The translations under genes were made by a program, and so were the position numbers. From Bacillota bacterium (GTDB lineage: Bacteria; Bacillota; Clostridia; Lachnospirales; Lachnospiraceae): a DNA stretch of 64,000 nucleotides. Where the stretch lies: assembly GCA_023439125.1 (NCBI GenBank), contig JAEXOU010000016.1, positions 124,001 through 188,000 on the forward strand, given 5' to 3'. The notes under the pieces are model-generated. The model saw nothing but the letters and a program-made list of their open reading frames with translations. It was not told the DNA's origin and searched no databases. This document shows positions 26,050 through 36,470 of this stretch, one piece after another (positions within the stretch are counted from its first letter, which is position 1; each line of letters starts with the position of its first letter).

Positions 26050-27519
26050 TTATTTACACTCATTCTTATAATATTTCATTCTAGCACTAACTCTGCAAGC
26101 AAAATCATTGGAAGCCTGAGCAAAGTAACTAAGAACACGGTTGATAATATCATCTGGACATTTATGAAGTTCTACGGCGATATTATCGACTAGATGTTCT
26201 TTTTCTGTCTCATTATAGGAATTATATTTTTCTCCGGCCTGGCTAAAATCGTTTGTTGGACATATTGTAATACGCCCGATTTTACCTTCGATACAAACTG
26301 GTTCTGTCTCCGGTAGCTTTGCTGGACGAGGTAGATTGTTATTTAAGCTATTTGGTGAATAATTTATTGGGTCTGGATTGATATCATATGTCATGAAGCC
26401 ATCACGTTGGTTATTAAATACTGGAGATATAGAACGATTGATTGGTAGCTGCATAAAGTTTGGACCAACACGATAGCGTTGTGTATCAAGGTATGAGAAT
26501 GTACGTCCTTGCAACATCTTATCATTCGAGAATTCAATACCAGGAACGACATTACCAGGACAAAAAGCTGCTTGCTCTGTTTCTGCAAAGAAATTATCAA
26601 CGTTGCGATTTAATGTCATCATACCAACACCGATGAGTGGAAAGCGATCTTCTGGCCACGTTTTCGTATCATCTAAAGGGTCAAACTCTAACTCGCAAAC
26701 AACATCTGGATCAATAATTTGAACAGCGAGTTCCCATTTTGGATAGTTCCCACAGGCAATTGATTCTGTCAACGTCCGTATAGCGATATCAGGATCAGAA
26801 CCAGCCAGTTTTTCAGCTTCATGGCGGTCAATTGTTTGAAGACCTTGCTGGGTGAGCCAATGGTACTTAATAAAGAAACGTTTTCCTTTTTTATTGACCC
26901 AAATATAGGTGTTAACACCAAATCCATTCACATGTCGGTAATCCTTGATTGTTCCTTGATCAGAGTATAACCAGGTAATCATATGAGTAGCTTCTGGCGA
27001 TAAAGAAACAAAATCCCAAAATCTACAAGGGTTTCTTAAATTATTCGTTGGATCTGGTTTGAGAGAATGAATGACATCAGGAAACTTTAATCCATCTCGA
27101 ACAAAAAAGATTGGAAGATCGTTACCTACAAGGTCATAAATTCCTTGATTTGTATAAAATTTTACTGCAAAGCCTCTAGGATCTCGTACGGTATCAGCAG
27201 AGCCCCTACTACCAATAACCGTAGAGAAACGAACGAATACCTTCGTCTTAGTTGATGGATTTTGTAAGAAATCGGCAAATGTGTATTCACCCATGCATTG
27301 ATATGGTTGGAAGTAACCATGTACTCCTACACCCTTAGCATGAACAACACGTTCTGGGATACGTTCACGGTCAAAATGTGCAATTTTATCAATTAAGTGA
27401 ACATCCTCTAATAAGACTGGTCCATCTGGACCTACGGTTTTTGAATTTGTATCATTTGGAATTGGACGACCAAGACTATCAGTCAAGTAATCGATGCAGT
27501 TGTACGTATTCTTTTCCAT
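26050..27519 (-). CDS. katA: Monofunctional heme catalase, 489 aa
   Basis: Decomposes hydrogen peroxide. The distal His is in VVHAKGVGVHGYF, the Asn/Ser region in VRFSTVIGSRGSADTVRDPRG, and the proximal heme Tyr in FSYLDTQRYRVG. Length fits the small-subunit (clade 3) catalases. The start ATG 27519 is chosen over an upstream ATG because TGGAGG sits in front of it. A full catalase is unusual in a strict anaerobe and suggests some oxygen exposure. Confidence 0.94.
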   Translation of the reverse strand: MEKNTYNCIDYLTDSLGRPIPNDTNSKTVGPDGPVLLEDVHLIDKIAHFDRERIPERVVHAKGVGVHGYFQPYQCMGEYTFADFLQNPSTKTKVFVRFSTVIGSRGSADTVRDPRGFAVKFYTNQGIYDLVGNDLPIFFVRDGLKFPDVIHSLKPDPTNNLRNPCRFWDFVSLSPEATHMITWLYSDQGTIKDYRHVNGFGVNTYIWVNKKGKRFFIKYHWLTQQGLQTIDRHEAEKLAGSDPDIAIRTLTESIACGNYPKWELAVQIIDPDVVCELEFDPLDDTKTWPEDRFPLIGVGMMTLNRNVDNFFAETEQAAFCPGNVVPGIEFSNDKMLQGRTFSYLDTQRYRVGPNFMQLPINRSISPVFNNQRDGFMTYDINPDPINYSPNSLNNNLPRPAKLPETEPVCIEGKIGRITICPTNDFSQAGEKYNSYNETEKEHLVDNIAVELHKCPDDIINRVLSYFAQASNDFACRVSARMKYYKNECK

Positions 27520-27703
27520 ATTAACCTCCATAAATTTAGGCATAGCTTTATAACTATTTTATTCATGGAAAGTATATATAGTTCATCCTTTTATATAAAT
27601 TATTGGAAGAAAGGTGATAGATATAACAAAAAGGACCATGTACGTCCGATTATATCAATCAGCTGTACATAGCCCATCATTTTTGCAAGCAGAACACTTT
27701 TGC

Positions 27704-28807
27704 TTAATATTTAACTTCTAACCATTTATTCATATAGAGTGTATCTATTTCATCACCAAGATAGCGGAACGATTTGCAACGGTCTAACACCTCTTGTCCT
27801 GGGAATGCAATTACACTGTTACGAACTTCTTCATCTTCAATTAATTCACGAGCAGCCAAGTTAGGAGTAGAGTAAGTGATATACTCAAAGTTCTTTAATG
27901 CAATGTCCTCACGACACATAAAGTTAATCCAAGCTTCTGCATTTTCTTTGTTTTGACAGTTCTTTGGAATTACCCAACCATCAATCCATACGTTAGAGCC
28001 TTCTTTTGGAACAACATATTCTAAATCTTCATTCTCACGCTGAGTAAAAATTGCTTCACCAGAGTAAATAACACCCATGGCAGCTTCTTCATTGATCATT
28101 TTATCACGAACTTGGTCAACTACATAAGCTTGAACGAGAGGATATTGTTCCTTTAATTTCTGTGTTGCCTCATCAATTTGGGCTTCATCGGTTGTATTTT
28201 GGTCATAACCTAAGGTAATCAAGGAAATCATATAAGCATCGCGAATACTATCCATCATTAAGATGTTATCTTTATATTTCTCATCAAATAACGCATTCCA
28301 ACTATCGATTGGTTCATCTACCATTGTTTTATTATAAAGAATACCAACAGTACCCCAGCAATATGGAACACTATATTTATTACCAGGATCAAATTCATTG
28401 GCTTTTTCTAAGTAAGCAGAATCAATATTTTTCATATTAGGAACGTTGTCGTAATTAATCTCAGTAAGTAAATCATGCTGAATCATTTTTGCAATCATGT
28501 AATCTGATGGACAAATAACATCATATTGAACGGCACCTGTTTCAACAATTGGGTACATATCCTCATTTGTTTCAAACTCATTATAGACAACTTCAATGCC
28601 AGTTTCTTCTTCAAACATATCGATGACTTCAGGGTCGATGTATTCCCCCCAGTTGTATACATAGACGGAACCGCTACCTTTTTGAGTGGATTCATTATTT
28701 CCTACATTTGTTCCAGGATTGTTACCATTTTCCTCTTTCGTACCACATGCTGTAAATAAAAGAGAACCAACTAGTACAAGACAAATCATTAATTTTGATT
28801 TTTTCAT
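27704..28807 (-). CDS. potD: Spermidine/putrescine-binding lipoprotein, 367 aa
   Basis: Extracellular solute-binding subunit of a polyamine ABC importer. It has a lipoprotein signal (LVGSLLFTACG) and a Gly/Asn/Ser linker. The mature part begins VYVYNWGEYIDPEVIDMFEE, typical of PotD/PotF, with PSDYMIAKM and a later WIDGWVIPKNC. Last gene of a minus-strand operon, 24 bases after potC. An R3-like hairpin fragment lies just beyond the stop. Confidence 0.93.
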   Translation of the reverse strand: MKKSKLMICLVLVGSLLFTACGTKEENGNNPGTNVGNNESTQKGSGSVYVYNWGEYIDPEVIDMFEEETGIEVVYNEFETNEDMYPIVETGAVQYDVICPSDYMIAKMIQHDLLTEINYDNVPNMKNIDSAYLEKANEFDPGNKYSVPYCWGTVGILYNKTMVDEPIDSWNALFDEKYKDNILMMDSIRDAYMISLITLGYDQNTTDEAQIDEATQKLKEQYPLVQAYVVDQVRDKMINEEAAMGVIYSGEAIFTQRENEDLEYVVPKEGSNVWIDGWVIPKNCQNKENAEAWINFMCREDIALKNFEYITYSTPNLAARELIEDEEVRNSVIAFPGQEVLDRCKSFRYLGDEIDTLYMNKWLEVKY

Positions 28808-28831
28808 GATATTTACCTCTTTTCTTTATTC

Positions 28832-29614
28832 TTACGCTCTTTGTTTTTGAATCTTATCATTTCTGCGATTGATGATAACTAATAATATCAGGACAGACAA
28901 AAACAACAGGGTAGATAATGCATACCATTCTGGACTGATGGACTTTCTAACCTGTGCATATATTTTCGTGGACAATGTATTTACCACAGAGCCTCTTGTA
29001 AAATGAGTGATAATAAAATCATCCAAGGACATAGTAAATGCCAATAAGAATCCAGAAAGAATACCAGGACGAATATCAGGCATTACTACTTTAAAAAATG
29101 CTTTGATTGGAGAAGCTCCAAGATCAAGAGCAGCTTCGTACGTATTGCGATTTGTTTGTCGCAAACGTGGCATAACACTTAATATGACATACGGGATATT
29201 AAAGGTGATATGCGAAATTAAAACGGTTTGAAAACCTAGAGAAAATCTTAAGGCTACAAATAGAATCATAAGAGAAAGTCCGGTTACAATATCTGCATTC
29301 AGCATTGGTATATTCGTAATACCAAGCATAATTGTACGTGGAACTTTTTTCATGCTATTGATTCCAATCGAAGCAGCAGTACCAATAATAGTTGCGATAA
29401 GTGCAGATAGAAATGCAATAATTAATGTAGTAGATAACGCTTGCATAATTTCTTCATTCTGGAATAATTTTTTATACCAGTCGAAGGTGAAGCCACCCCA
29501 TTTACTTCTTGATTTGGAAGCATTGAAGGAGAGCACAATCAACACTAAAATTGGTGCATATAAAAACAGTGCAACAAGACCAATGTAAATATATTGGCTA
29601 ACTTTCTTTACCAT
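28832..29614 (-). CDS. potC: Polyamine ABC transporter permease PotC, 260 aa
   Basis: Six-helix inner-membrane subunit. The EAA loop that contacts the ATPase reads YEAALDLGASPIKAFFKVVMPDIRPG, with a first helix at YIGLVALFLYAPILVLIVLSF. It overlaps the end of potB by seven bases. Confidence 0.93.
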   Translation of the reverse strand: MVKKVSQYIYIGLVALFLYAPILVLIVLSFNASKSRSKWGGFTFDWYKKLFQNEEIMQALSTTLIIAFLSALIATIIGTAASIGINSMKKVPRTIMLGITNIPMLNADIVTGLSLMILFVALRFSLGFQTVLISHITFNIPYVILSVMPRLRQTNRNTYEAALDLGASPIKAFFKVVMPDIRPGILSGFLLAFTMSLDDFIITHFTRGSVVNTLSTKIYAQVRKSISPEWYALSTLLFLSVLILLVIINRRNDKIQKQRA

Positions 29615-30570
29615 ACGTTTGTACTATCTCCTTCCTTATCATATTTTGCAATAAAAGTCATACTGATTAGGATAAATATCATTAAGACAAGAGAAAGCCC
29701 AGAACCAGCGTTCCAGTTGTTTTCCTTTTGAAATTTTTGCTCAATTAGATTACCAATTAAATTGATTTTGCTGCCGCCAAGTACATTTGAGATAACAAAG
29801 GTAGTTAAGGATGGTACAAATACCATAGTGATACCAGAAATTACACCTGGTAAACTAAGTGGGAAAATGATTTTACTAAAAGTGATAAAGCCATTCGCAC
29901 CTAAGTCACGTGCAGCATTGATTACATTATCGTCGATTTTAGCAAGTGAATTGTAAATTGGTAAAATCATAAATGGAAGGAAGTTGTAAACCATACCAAT
30001 GACAATTGCAGTTGGTGTATTAATGACATTAAGAGTTGGCAAATTGAGAGCTTTTAAAATTGTATTGATAATACCATTTCGTTCTAGAATATTGAGCCAT
30101 GCAATCGTACGAAGAAGGAAATTCATCCACATTGGAAGAATCATAATCAGTACGATAAAGCTATTCGACTTTAACTTCATATTCTTTAAAATTAAAGCAA
30201 GCGGATAAGCAATCAAAAGGCATACAATAGTACTAACAAAAGAAAGCTCAAGACTGAGCCAAAGTGCTTTTTGATAAATTGGTTCTGAGATTAGTTTGAT
30301 ATTATCAAAAGTAAAGCCGTTTCCTGAATTGGAGGAAAAACCATAATACACAATCATAAGTAAAGGAATTATGATAAAAGCCCCCATCCATAAGGAGTAA
30401 GGAAAGGAAAGTAGTGATTTACCGGAGATACGTTTGCGAGGAGGTTTAATCACGGTAACCACTGCTTCCTCAAGAGGAGGTTTCGTAACCACTGAATCCT
30501 CACGAGGAGAGCTCATCTTGGTAACCACTTCTTCCTTACGAGGAGGTTGTTTGGTTAGATTATTACTCAT
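29608..30570 (-). CDS. potB: Polyamine ABC transporter permease PotB with repeat-bearing N-terminus, 320 aa
   Basis: Six-helix permease with EAA loop [25 protein letters not shown]. The first ~48 residues before the first helix are unusual: imperfect repeats of the form [20 protein letters not shown] and [10 protein letters not shown], then PPRKRISGK. They would lie in the cytoplasm and carry alternating charge. Overlaps potA by eight bases. Confidence 0.92.
   Translation of the reverse strand: MSNNLTKQPPRKEEVVTKMSSPREDSVVTKPPLEEAVVTVIKPPRKRISGKSLLSFPYSLWMGAFIIIPLLMIVYYGFSSNSGNGFTFDNIKLISEPIYQKALWLSLELSFVSTIVCLLIAYPLALILKNMKLKSNSFIVLIMILPMWMNFLLRTIAWLNILERNGIINTILKALNLPTLNVINTPTAIVIGMVYNFLPFMILPIYNSLAKIDDNVINAARDLGANGFITFSKIIFPLSLPGVISGITMVFVPSLTTFVISNVLGGSKINLIGNLIEQKFQKENNWNAGSGLSLVLMIFILISMTFIAKYDKEGDSTNVW
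30430..30552 (-). repeat. Imperfect coding tandem repeats in potB
   Basis: Three and a half units of about 30-39 bp, each with CCTCCTCGT...GAGG...GTGGTTACC on the minus strand, keep the potB frame. Confidence 0.7.
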
Positions 30571-31639
30571 TGCTTACGACTGCCTCCTCATCCTCAGATT
30601 CTGGTTTATTCATAATCTGAATATCAAATGGATCAACCTTAATACCAACCTCTGCACCTACTGGAGAGAGATCAGTTGAGTGAACAAGCCATTCATAACC
30701 ATTTGCCATAACATCCATCTCATAGTGAACACCTTTAAAAATCAAAGAGGTAACGCGACCTTTTATAATTCCATCTTCTGGAGCTACTAAATCAATGTCT
30801 TCTGGACGAATCACAACATCTACTGGTTTATTATTACCAAAACCTTCATCCACACATGGGAATTTAGCTCCAAGTATATTAACTAAACGGTCTTGAATCA
30901 TTGTCGCAGGTATAATATTACTTTCTCCAATAAAATCAGCAACAAAGGCATTCTTTGGCTCATTATAGATATCCTCTGGTGTTCCAATTTGCTGAATATA
31001 GCCTTGATTCATAACCATGATTGTATCTGACATTGTTAATGCTTCTTCTTGATCATGTGTGACGTAAACAAAGGTAATACCGAGTTCATTCTTTAAGCGA
31101 ATTAATTCATATTGCATGTCCTGACGAAGCTTTAAATCCAAAGCTCCAAGTGGCTCATCTAATAATAGAACTTTTGGTTCATTCACAATCGCACGTGCAA
31201 TTGCGATACGTTGTTGCTGACCACCACTTAAGGACTCTGGCATACGGTTACCATAACCGTCTAAGTTTACGAGCTTTAAAGCATATTCAATTTTATCCTT
31301 GATATATTGTTTACTCTTTTTCTTAATCTTTAAGCCAAACGCAATATTCTCAGCAATTGTCATATGAGTAAATAGTGCATATTTTTGAAATACTGTATTT
31401 AACTGACGTTCATTCGGAGGTAAATTTGTAATATCTTTACCATCAAAAATAACTCGTCCAACATCTGGCTTTTCAAAACCACCTATAATACGAAGAGTAG
31501 TTGTTTTTCCGCAACCTGAAGGACCTAAAAGAGTTAAGAATTCATTCTCACGAATGTAGAGATTTAGGTCATCAATGATTGTATTATTTCCATATTTTTT
31601 CGTGACATTTATTAAGTCAATTAATTTATTACCGTTCAT
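30563..31639 (-). CDS. potA: Polyamine ABC transporter ATPase PotA, 358 aa
   Basis: ATPase of the importer. Walker [10 protein letters not shown], signature LSGGQQQR, Walker [12 protein letters not shown], His in [10 protein letters not shown], then a C-terminal TOBE-type domain. The second of two adjacent ATGs gives the better spacing from AGGAGG. It follows the XRE regulator within about ten bases. Confidence 0.94.
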   Translation of the reverse strand: MNGNKLIDLINVTKKYGNNTIIDDLNLYIRENEFLTLLGPSGCGKTTTLRIIGGFEKPDVGRVIFDGKDITNLPPNERQLNTVFQKYALFTHMTIAENIAFGLKIKKKSKQYIKDKIEYALKLVNLDGYGNRMPESLSGGQQQRIAIARAIVNEPKVLLLDEPLGALDLKLRQDMQYELIRLKNELGITFVYVTHDQEEALTMSDTIMVMNQGYIQQIGTPEDIYNEPKNAFVADFIGESNIIPATMIQDRLVNILGAKFPCVDEGFGNNKPVDVVIRPEDIDLVAPEDGIIKGRVTSLIFKGVHYEMDVMANGYEWLVHSTDLSPVGAEVGIKVDPFDIQIMNKPESEDEEAVVSNE

Positions 31640-31649
31640 CATTATCCTC

Positions 31650-32189
31650 CTAAAAGCTTGGCGGTGTAGATACCCAAAGAAGAGTCGCGCCAGTCTTCCC
31701 GGTTGCTGTTATATAGTGTCCCTTATTTGGTGTAAAATAAAAGGATTCCCCCTTTTTTGCTTTATGAGTTTTATTTCCAATATGTATGGAAATAGACCCA
31801 CTAAGTACATAGCCAAATTCTTCACCTTCGTGTGGATTATCTGGATAAGTTGATCCACCTGGTTCTAACGTAAGAAGAATTGGCTCCATCATATTTTTTT
31901 GTGCATTCGGAATGATCCACTCAATTTTATTATTAAGTTCATTATCTACTTTTTCAAAATAATCATTCTTCTTAAAAACTACTTGTTCTGACGTTGTATT
32001 CGTAAAAAATTCTTCAAGATTCGTGCCCAGACATTGCAAGATATCAACAAGTGTTGCAATGGAAGGTGATGTAATATCACGTTCGAGTTGCGAGATAAAC
32101 CCTTTTGAGAGCTCAGCACGATCCGCTAATTCTTCTTGGGTGAGACTCTTTTGAACACGAAGTTCTTTGATTTTCGCCCCTATCTTCAT
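31650..32189 (-). CDS. XRE-cupin transcriptional regulator of the pot operon, 179 aa
   Basis: N-terminal helix-turn-helix ([23 protein letters not shown]) and C-terminal cupin ([23 protein letters not shown]). This architecture is common in regulators of polyamine or amino-acid genes, the cupin sensing the ligand. First gene of the pot operon, so autoregulation is likely. TAAACTT-type sites surround its promoter. Confidence 0.9.
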   Translation of the reverse strand: MKIGAKIKELRVQKSLTQEELADRAELSKGFISQLERDITSPSIATLVDILQCLGTNLEEFFTNTTSEQVVFKKNDYFEKVDNELNNKIEWIIPNAQKNMMEPILLTLEPGGSTYPDNPHEGEEFGYVLSGSISIHIGNKTHKAKKGESFYFTPNKGHYITATGKTGATLLWVSTPPSF

Positions 32190-32262
32190 GGGTTCACCAA
32201 TCCTTTCTATAAGTAATCGCTCGATCTTGTTAATTCCAAGAAATGGAATTTTGAGCTTACAT

Positions 32263-32379
32263 TAAACTTAAAGTTTAGCATTTCTAAACTAGACGACGAT
32301 TATAATTATACACAATACAGTCCTAATGTCAACATAATTCTCGCTAATACTAAACTTCTGATTCATTTTTACTAAACTT
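32263..32379. promoter_or_regulatory. Putative operator cluster for the XRE-cupin regulator
   Basis: A perfect palindrome TAAACTT-a-AAGTTTA (32263-32277) and further CTAAACT(T) half-sites near 32284, 32350 and 32372 flank the promoter on both sides. Assignment to this regulator is inference. Confidence 0.5.
32305..32332 (-). promoter_or_regulatory. Promoter of the pot operon
   Basis: Minus strand TTGACA, a 16-base spacer, TATAAT, about 110 bases before the regulator ATG. Confidence 0.75.
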
Positions 32380-32444
32380 ATAGAATTAATCTGGCTGCAT
32401 CGTTTAGCGAAGAAGATTTAGGATCGGAAACCGAGATTTTTGCC

Positions 32445-33290
32445 TTACTCATGATCAAAAAATGCATCTAGGTAAGAACCAAATACCTTTTTTATGCGCT
32501 CTATATTAATTCCATCTTTTGCTCTCCACCAATTAACTGGATATGCATGATCGTTTGTAAGTTCTGGAGGATTTCTATTAATACAATCATAAATACCTTC
32601 AGCATAACAATGATGTTCTTCACTCTCCAAAATTCCACATATACCTAATATGTCCATAATTACGTCAACTTCATTTTTATTAGATTTTAATAATTTTTTT
32701 GAAGCTATTAATTTCTGTAAAGCGCCTACTTTATTATCTGGCTTTAGTTCATATACACATTTTAAAATATCAATCATAATATCCTCGTCTTGTTTAGTAT
32801 GAATAACTTTGGGTAATTTAAGAAATTCGCTTAAATCAAAAAGTGCATACTGAGCCTTTGTGTGACTAACTCCGCCATATTTGAATCTTTCATAATTAAG
32901 ACAGTTATAATGATTTTGGTATTCCTTCGAGCAACTTAAATCATTAAATGTATCCCAAGCACAGATTTTGCATCTCTTTTCATTTGTACTGACATGTGTA
33001 TGGATAGCTACTGCATACCAATAGCTTCCTAATGCAGATCTGTATTCTAGTTCTCTTGTTGATAGACTATATAAAAATGCGCTTGCTACTTCTTCAGGCG
33101 TTATTTGTTTTACTAAATCCTGAAGTTGTATTACACAATCATCATGCCCGATGGTTTTTCTATATGGAAACATTATACCTTTTTGTATAGCATATGAATA
33201 TTCTTCATCACTTAAAGGAATAGTAATGTATTTTCCATTCGAGTTTTTCAAGTCAAATGCTTTATAAAGTATCTTTTTAGCTTGCTCCAT
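32445..33290 (-). CDS. Hypothetical protein with one CxxC, 281 aa
   Basis: A soluble protein with mixed helix prediction. KRCKICAWD (near residue 107) and later Cys residues (DLSCSKEYQNHYNCLNY) might bind a metal, and an NPPELTNDHAYPVNWWRAKDG segment lies near the end. GGGAGG precedes the ATG. It is monocistronic by appearance. Not recognised. It resembles polymorphic accessory proteins more than housekeeping enzymes. Confidence 0.65.
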   Translation of the reverse strand: MEQAKKILYKAFDLKNSNGKYITIPLSDEEYSYAIQKGIMFPYRKTIGHDDCVIQLQDLVKQITPEEVASAFLYSLSTRELEYRSALGSYWYAVAIHTHVSTNEKRCKICAWDTFNDLSCSKEYQNHYNCLNYERFKYGGVSHTKAQYALFDLSEFLKLPKVIHTKQDEDIMIDILKCVYELKPDNKVGALQKLIASKKLLKSNKNEVDVIMDILGICGILESEEHHCYAEGIYDCINRNPPELTNDHAYPVNWWRAKDGINIERIKKVFGSYLDAFFDHE

Positions 33291-33349
33291 AATTTTAACC
33301 TCCCTTAATTAAAAACCTCCAATACATTTTCCATCAACGGATTATCAAT

Positions 33350-33400
33350 AAAAAAGAGAAAAGGCATACCTATCCCACAAATACGGTACTCACTTTTCTC
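33350..33400 (-). terminator. Hairpin terminator, minus strand
   Basis: GAGAAAAGTGAGTACC pairs with GGTATGCCTTTTCTC, then TTTTTT on the minus strand. It is the second barrier after the ABC-F gene. Confidence 0.6.
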
Positions 33401-33560
33401 GAATGTTTAACTTTCCTATTTAGATAATTTAAGCTGTCTAAAGTGTTGCTATTTATATTTCCAATTCCATTGTTACCCATTAAATTAGAAAAGTCAACCC
33501 ATTTTATCTTAATGGCAAAATTGTTTTCCTTAACTTAATGGAAAACAAATCCTCAAAACA

Positions 33561-33592
33561 AAGAAAAAGAGCAGATTTTTTGTAATCTACTC
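33561..33592 (-). terminator. Terminator of the ABC-F gene
   Basis: Minus strand GAGTAGATT pairs with AATCTGCTC, followed by TTTTT, about ten bases after the stop. Confidence 0.75.
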
Positions 33593-33602
33593 CTTAACTT
33601 AA

Positions 33603-35594
33603 TTATTCACTTAATTCTTCCCAAAGCACTAGTAATTCTTCCATACGTTCGTTGTTTGCATTTTGCTCTGTTGTTAGCTCTACTAATTTCTTTGAATTCG
33701 TAAAGATGGATTCATCTGCAAGCAATGCATTGAGTTCTACATCACGAAGTTCTAGCTTATGAATTTCTTCTTCTACACGCTTTAGTTCATTTTGCTTTTT
33801 TCGTAGTTTTGCCTGTTCCTCCTTTTGTTGCTTCCAATCCAGCTTTGTTTCAGAGATTGCTTCCTCCATGAGAGTAGTTTGATTGGAGTTTGAAGAATTG
33901 ACACGTAAACCTTGAAGGATATTAGCCTTGGAATCAGAAAGCTTTGAATCACCAACCAGTGCTCCACCTCCAAAATTACGTAGTTCAAATTCAGGTTTCT
34001 TCTCTATATAGTAATCATAATTACCGATATAATTTAATAGGGTATTATGCGTTAGGTCGAGAATACGAGTAGCAGTACGATTGATGAAATAACGGTCATG
34101 CGATACATAGAGTACAGTTCCAGTATAATTTGCAATCGCATTCTCAAGTATTTCTTTGGATACAATATCTAAGTGGTTTGTTGGCTCATCTAGGATCAAG
34201 AAGTTAGCATCCGAAAGCATTAATTTACATAATGATACTCTTCCTCGTTCACCACCACTGATATCGCGAATTAATTTAAACACATCGTCATTCGTAAATA
34301 AAAATGCTGCCAGTGCATTACGTACTTTTGTATTATCCATGTTTGGATATGTGTCTTGGATTTCGTCGAAAATAGTTTTATTCATATCCAGTACATGATG
34401 TTCCTGATCGTAATAGCCGATATGCACTTTGGCACCGAGACGAATTTCTCCTGCGTCAGCATCAATAATTTGATTGATAATCTTTAAAATCGTCGTTTTT
34501 CCAGTTCCATTATTACCTATAATAGCAACCTTTTCACCACGCTTGATTTCAAAATTAAGATTAGTAAATAATTGATTACTGCCAAATGCCTTAGATAGTT
34601 CAGAAACTGTCAATACATCATTACCACTTGTTATATTTGGTTCTAATCGTATGGACATCTCAGCGTTCACGGTTGTCGGTTTCTCCACACGTTCCATCTT
34701 GTCTAACAGCTTTTCACGGCTTTCTGCTCGCTTAATCGATTTCTCGCGGTTGAAGGAGCGTAACTTGGTGATCACTTCTTCTTGATGCTTAATTTCACGT
34801 TGTTGATTGAGATAATGCTTGATTAAAGTTTCACGTAATTGTTCTTTTTTAACTGCATAATCGGAATAATTTCCTTCAAAGACGGTTGCTTTTGTATTAT
34901 CAAGTTCTATAACTTTGGTAACTACTTTATTAATAAAATAACGATCATGTGCAATAACAACAACTGCACCATTATAATTGGAAAGAAAGGTTTCCAACCA
35001 AGCGATTGATTCCATATCTAAATGGTTTGTAGGCTCATCTAAGAAAATGATATCAGGATTACTTAATAGTAACTTACCTAGAGCTACGCGTGTTTTTTGA
35101 CCACCAGAAAGAGTTGACACTTGACGGCCAAAGTCATCCTCAGTAAATCCGAGACCTTTTAATACACCGATAACTTCGCTTTTGTATGCATAACCGTTCT
35201 TTAGCTCAAACTCATGCATGAGTCTTGTATAGGTGTTGAGCATTCGGTCTAACTCCACACCTTGGACGGATTTCATATCAATCTCTAATTGACGGATCGT
35301 ATCTTCAAGCTGAATGACATCGGCTTTAATTGAGAGTACTTCATCATAAATACTGTTTTCAGTAGAAAGGTCTTGATGCTGCGCTAAGTAGCCAATCGTG
35401 GCACCTTTTGAGAAAATCACTTCTCCTTCATCATGTGATATCTCACCCATAATAATTTTAAAAAGAGTAGATTTTCCAGCACCATTAATCCCAACAATTG
35501 CAACTTTTTCACGGTCATTCACATGAAACGATACTTGGTTTAATATTGGTACAGTACCAAAACTTTTACTTATATTTTGACATGCTAAAATCAT
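33603..35594 (-). CDS. ABC-F family ATPase, 663 aa
   Basis: Ribosome-associated ABC-F proteins have two ATPase domains, no membrane domain, and act in translation or antibiotic resistance. Walker A motifs are GINGAGKST and GNNGTGKTT. Signatures are LSGGQKTR and ISGGERGR. Both Walker B sites read LDEPTNHLD. The interdomain linker and a C-terminal charged coiled coil (KKQNELKRVEEEIHKLE) resemble YdiF/Uup types. ATG 35594 follows GAGGGAAG. The 24-residue upstream extension has no site. Divergent from rex. Confidence 0.9.
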   Translation of the reverse strand: MILACQNISKSFGTVPILNQVSFHVNDREKVAIVGINGAGKSTLFKIIMGEISHDEGEVIFSKGATIGYLAQHQDLSTENSIYDEVLSIKADVIQLEDTIRQLEIDMKSVQGVELDRMLNTYTRLMHEFELKNGYAYKSEVIGVLKGLGFTEDDFGRQVSTLSGGQKTRVALGKLLLSNPDIIFLDEPTNHLDMESIAWLETFLSNYNGAVVVIAHDRYFINKVVTKVIELDNTKATVFEGNYSDYAVKKEQLRETLIKHYLNQQREIKHQEEVITKLRSFNREKSIKRAESREKLLDKMERVEKPTTVNAEMSIRLEPNITSGNDVLTVSELSKAFGSNQLFTNLNFEIKRGEKVAIIGNNGTGKTTILKIINQIIDADAGEIRLGAKVHIGYYDQEHHVLDMNKTIFDEIQDTYPNMDNTKVRNALAAFLFTNDDVFKLIRDISGGERGRVSLCKLMLSDANFLILDEPTNHLDIVSKEILENAIANYTGTVLYVSHDRYFINRTATRILDLTHNTLLNYIGNYDYYIEKKPEFELRNFGGGALVGDSKLSDSKANILQGLRVNSSNSNQTTLMEEAISETKLDWKQQKEEQAKLRKKQNELKRVEEEIHKLELRDVELNALLADESIFTNSKKLVELTTEQNANNERMEELLVLWEELSE

Positions 35595-35670
35595 GTTACT
35601 TCCCTCACATATGATGTAGTTAATCAGATTCTTTAGTATTTTAGCATACGCATAAAGCTTCGTCAAATCA

Positions 35671-35699
35671 TTGACATACTATTAACAAATCATTATAAT
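35671..35699 (+). promoter_or_regulatory. Promoter of rex with possible Rex half-site
   Basis: TTGACA, a 17-base spacer, TATAAT. The spacer contains ATTAACAAAT, which matches half of the Rex operator TTGTTAA-n4-TTAACAA, so autoregulation is possible. Confidence 0.75.
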
Positions 35700-35749
35700 A
35701 TCTATATATGACATAATGAGTACGGTTACCAGGTTAGGAGGTTTAATAA

Positions 35750-36397
35750 ATGTACGACAAGACGATTTCTTCGGCAGTCATCAAACGATTGCCGCGTTAC
35801 TACCGATATCTGGGTGAGCTTCTAGAAAATGATGTTGTACGGATTTCTTCGAAAGAATTAAGTATGAAGATGAATGTGACAGCGTCCCAGATACGACAAG
35901 ATCTTAACAATTTTGGTGGGTTCGGACAGCAAGGATACGGTTATAATGTAGAGTATTTATACACTGAGATTGGTAAGATACTTGGACTAGATAGGAAGTA
36001 TAATGTTATTATAATTGGAGCTGGTAATTTAGGACAGGCTCTTGCTAATTACACAGACTTTGAGCGAAGAGGTTTTTCTATCTGTGGTATATTCGACGTA
36101 AATCCACGTTTAGTTGGTATGTCAATCCGTGGAATAGAAATTTATCTGATTGATGACCTAGAAGAGTTTATAAAAAAGACTCCAGTTCATATTGCAGCTT
36201 TGACGATACCAAAGGCGAAAGCTCCACAGGTGGCACAAGAACTCGTACGATTAGGTGTGCGTGCACTTTGGAATTTTGCACCTACCGACTTGAATGTACC
36301 AAGAGACGTTATGGTGGAAAATGTTCATCTTGCAGAAAGTTTGATGCGTTTATCCTATAATCTGAAAGCAGCAGAAGAGCCAAACGAGAATTCATAA
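35750..36397 (+). CDS. rex: Redox-sensing repressor Rex, 215 aa
   Basis: Binds NADH/NAD to control fermentation genes. The N-terminal winged helix has KRLPRYYRYLGEL and VTASQIRQDLNNFGGFGQQGYGY. The Rossmann site is IIGAGNLGQALANY, and the C-terminal LRALWNFAPTDL-like segment (VRALWNFAPTDLNVP) is conserved. AGGAGG precedes the ATG. Upstream of a coiled-coil protein and the NAD(P)HX repair gene, which makes sense for a redox cofactor theme. Confidence 0.95.
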   Translation: MYDKTISSAVIKRLPRYYRYLGELLENDVVRISSKELSMKMNVTASQIRQDLNNFGGFGQQGYGYNVEYLYTEIGKILGLDRKYNVIIIGAGNLGQALANYTDFERRGFSICGIFDVNPRLVGMSIRGIEIYLIDDLEEFIKKTPVHIAALTIPKAKAPQVAQELVRLGVRALWNFAPTDLNVPRDVMVENVHLAESLMRLSYNLKAAEEPNENS

Positions 36398-36470
36398 CGT
36401 GAATAGTAGAATTGAGGGTGGTGCAAAGTTTTTGTATCACCCTTATTTGCAGAAAGGATTTGTAGATACG

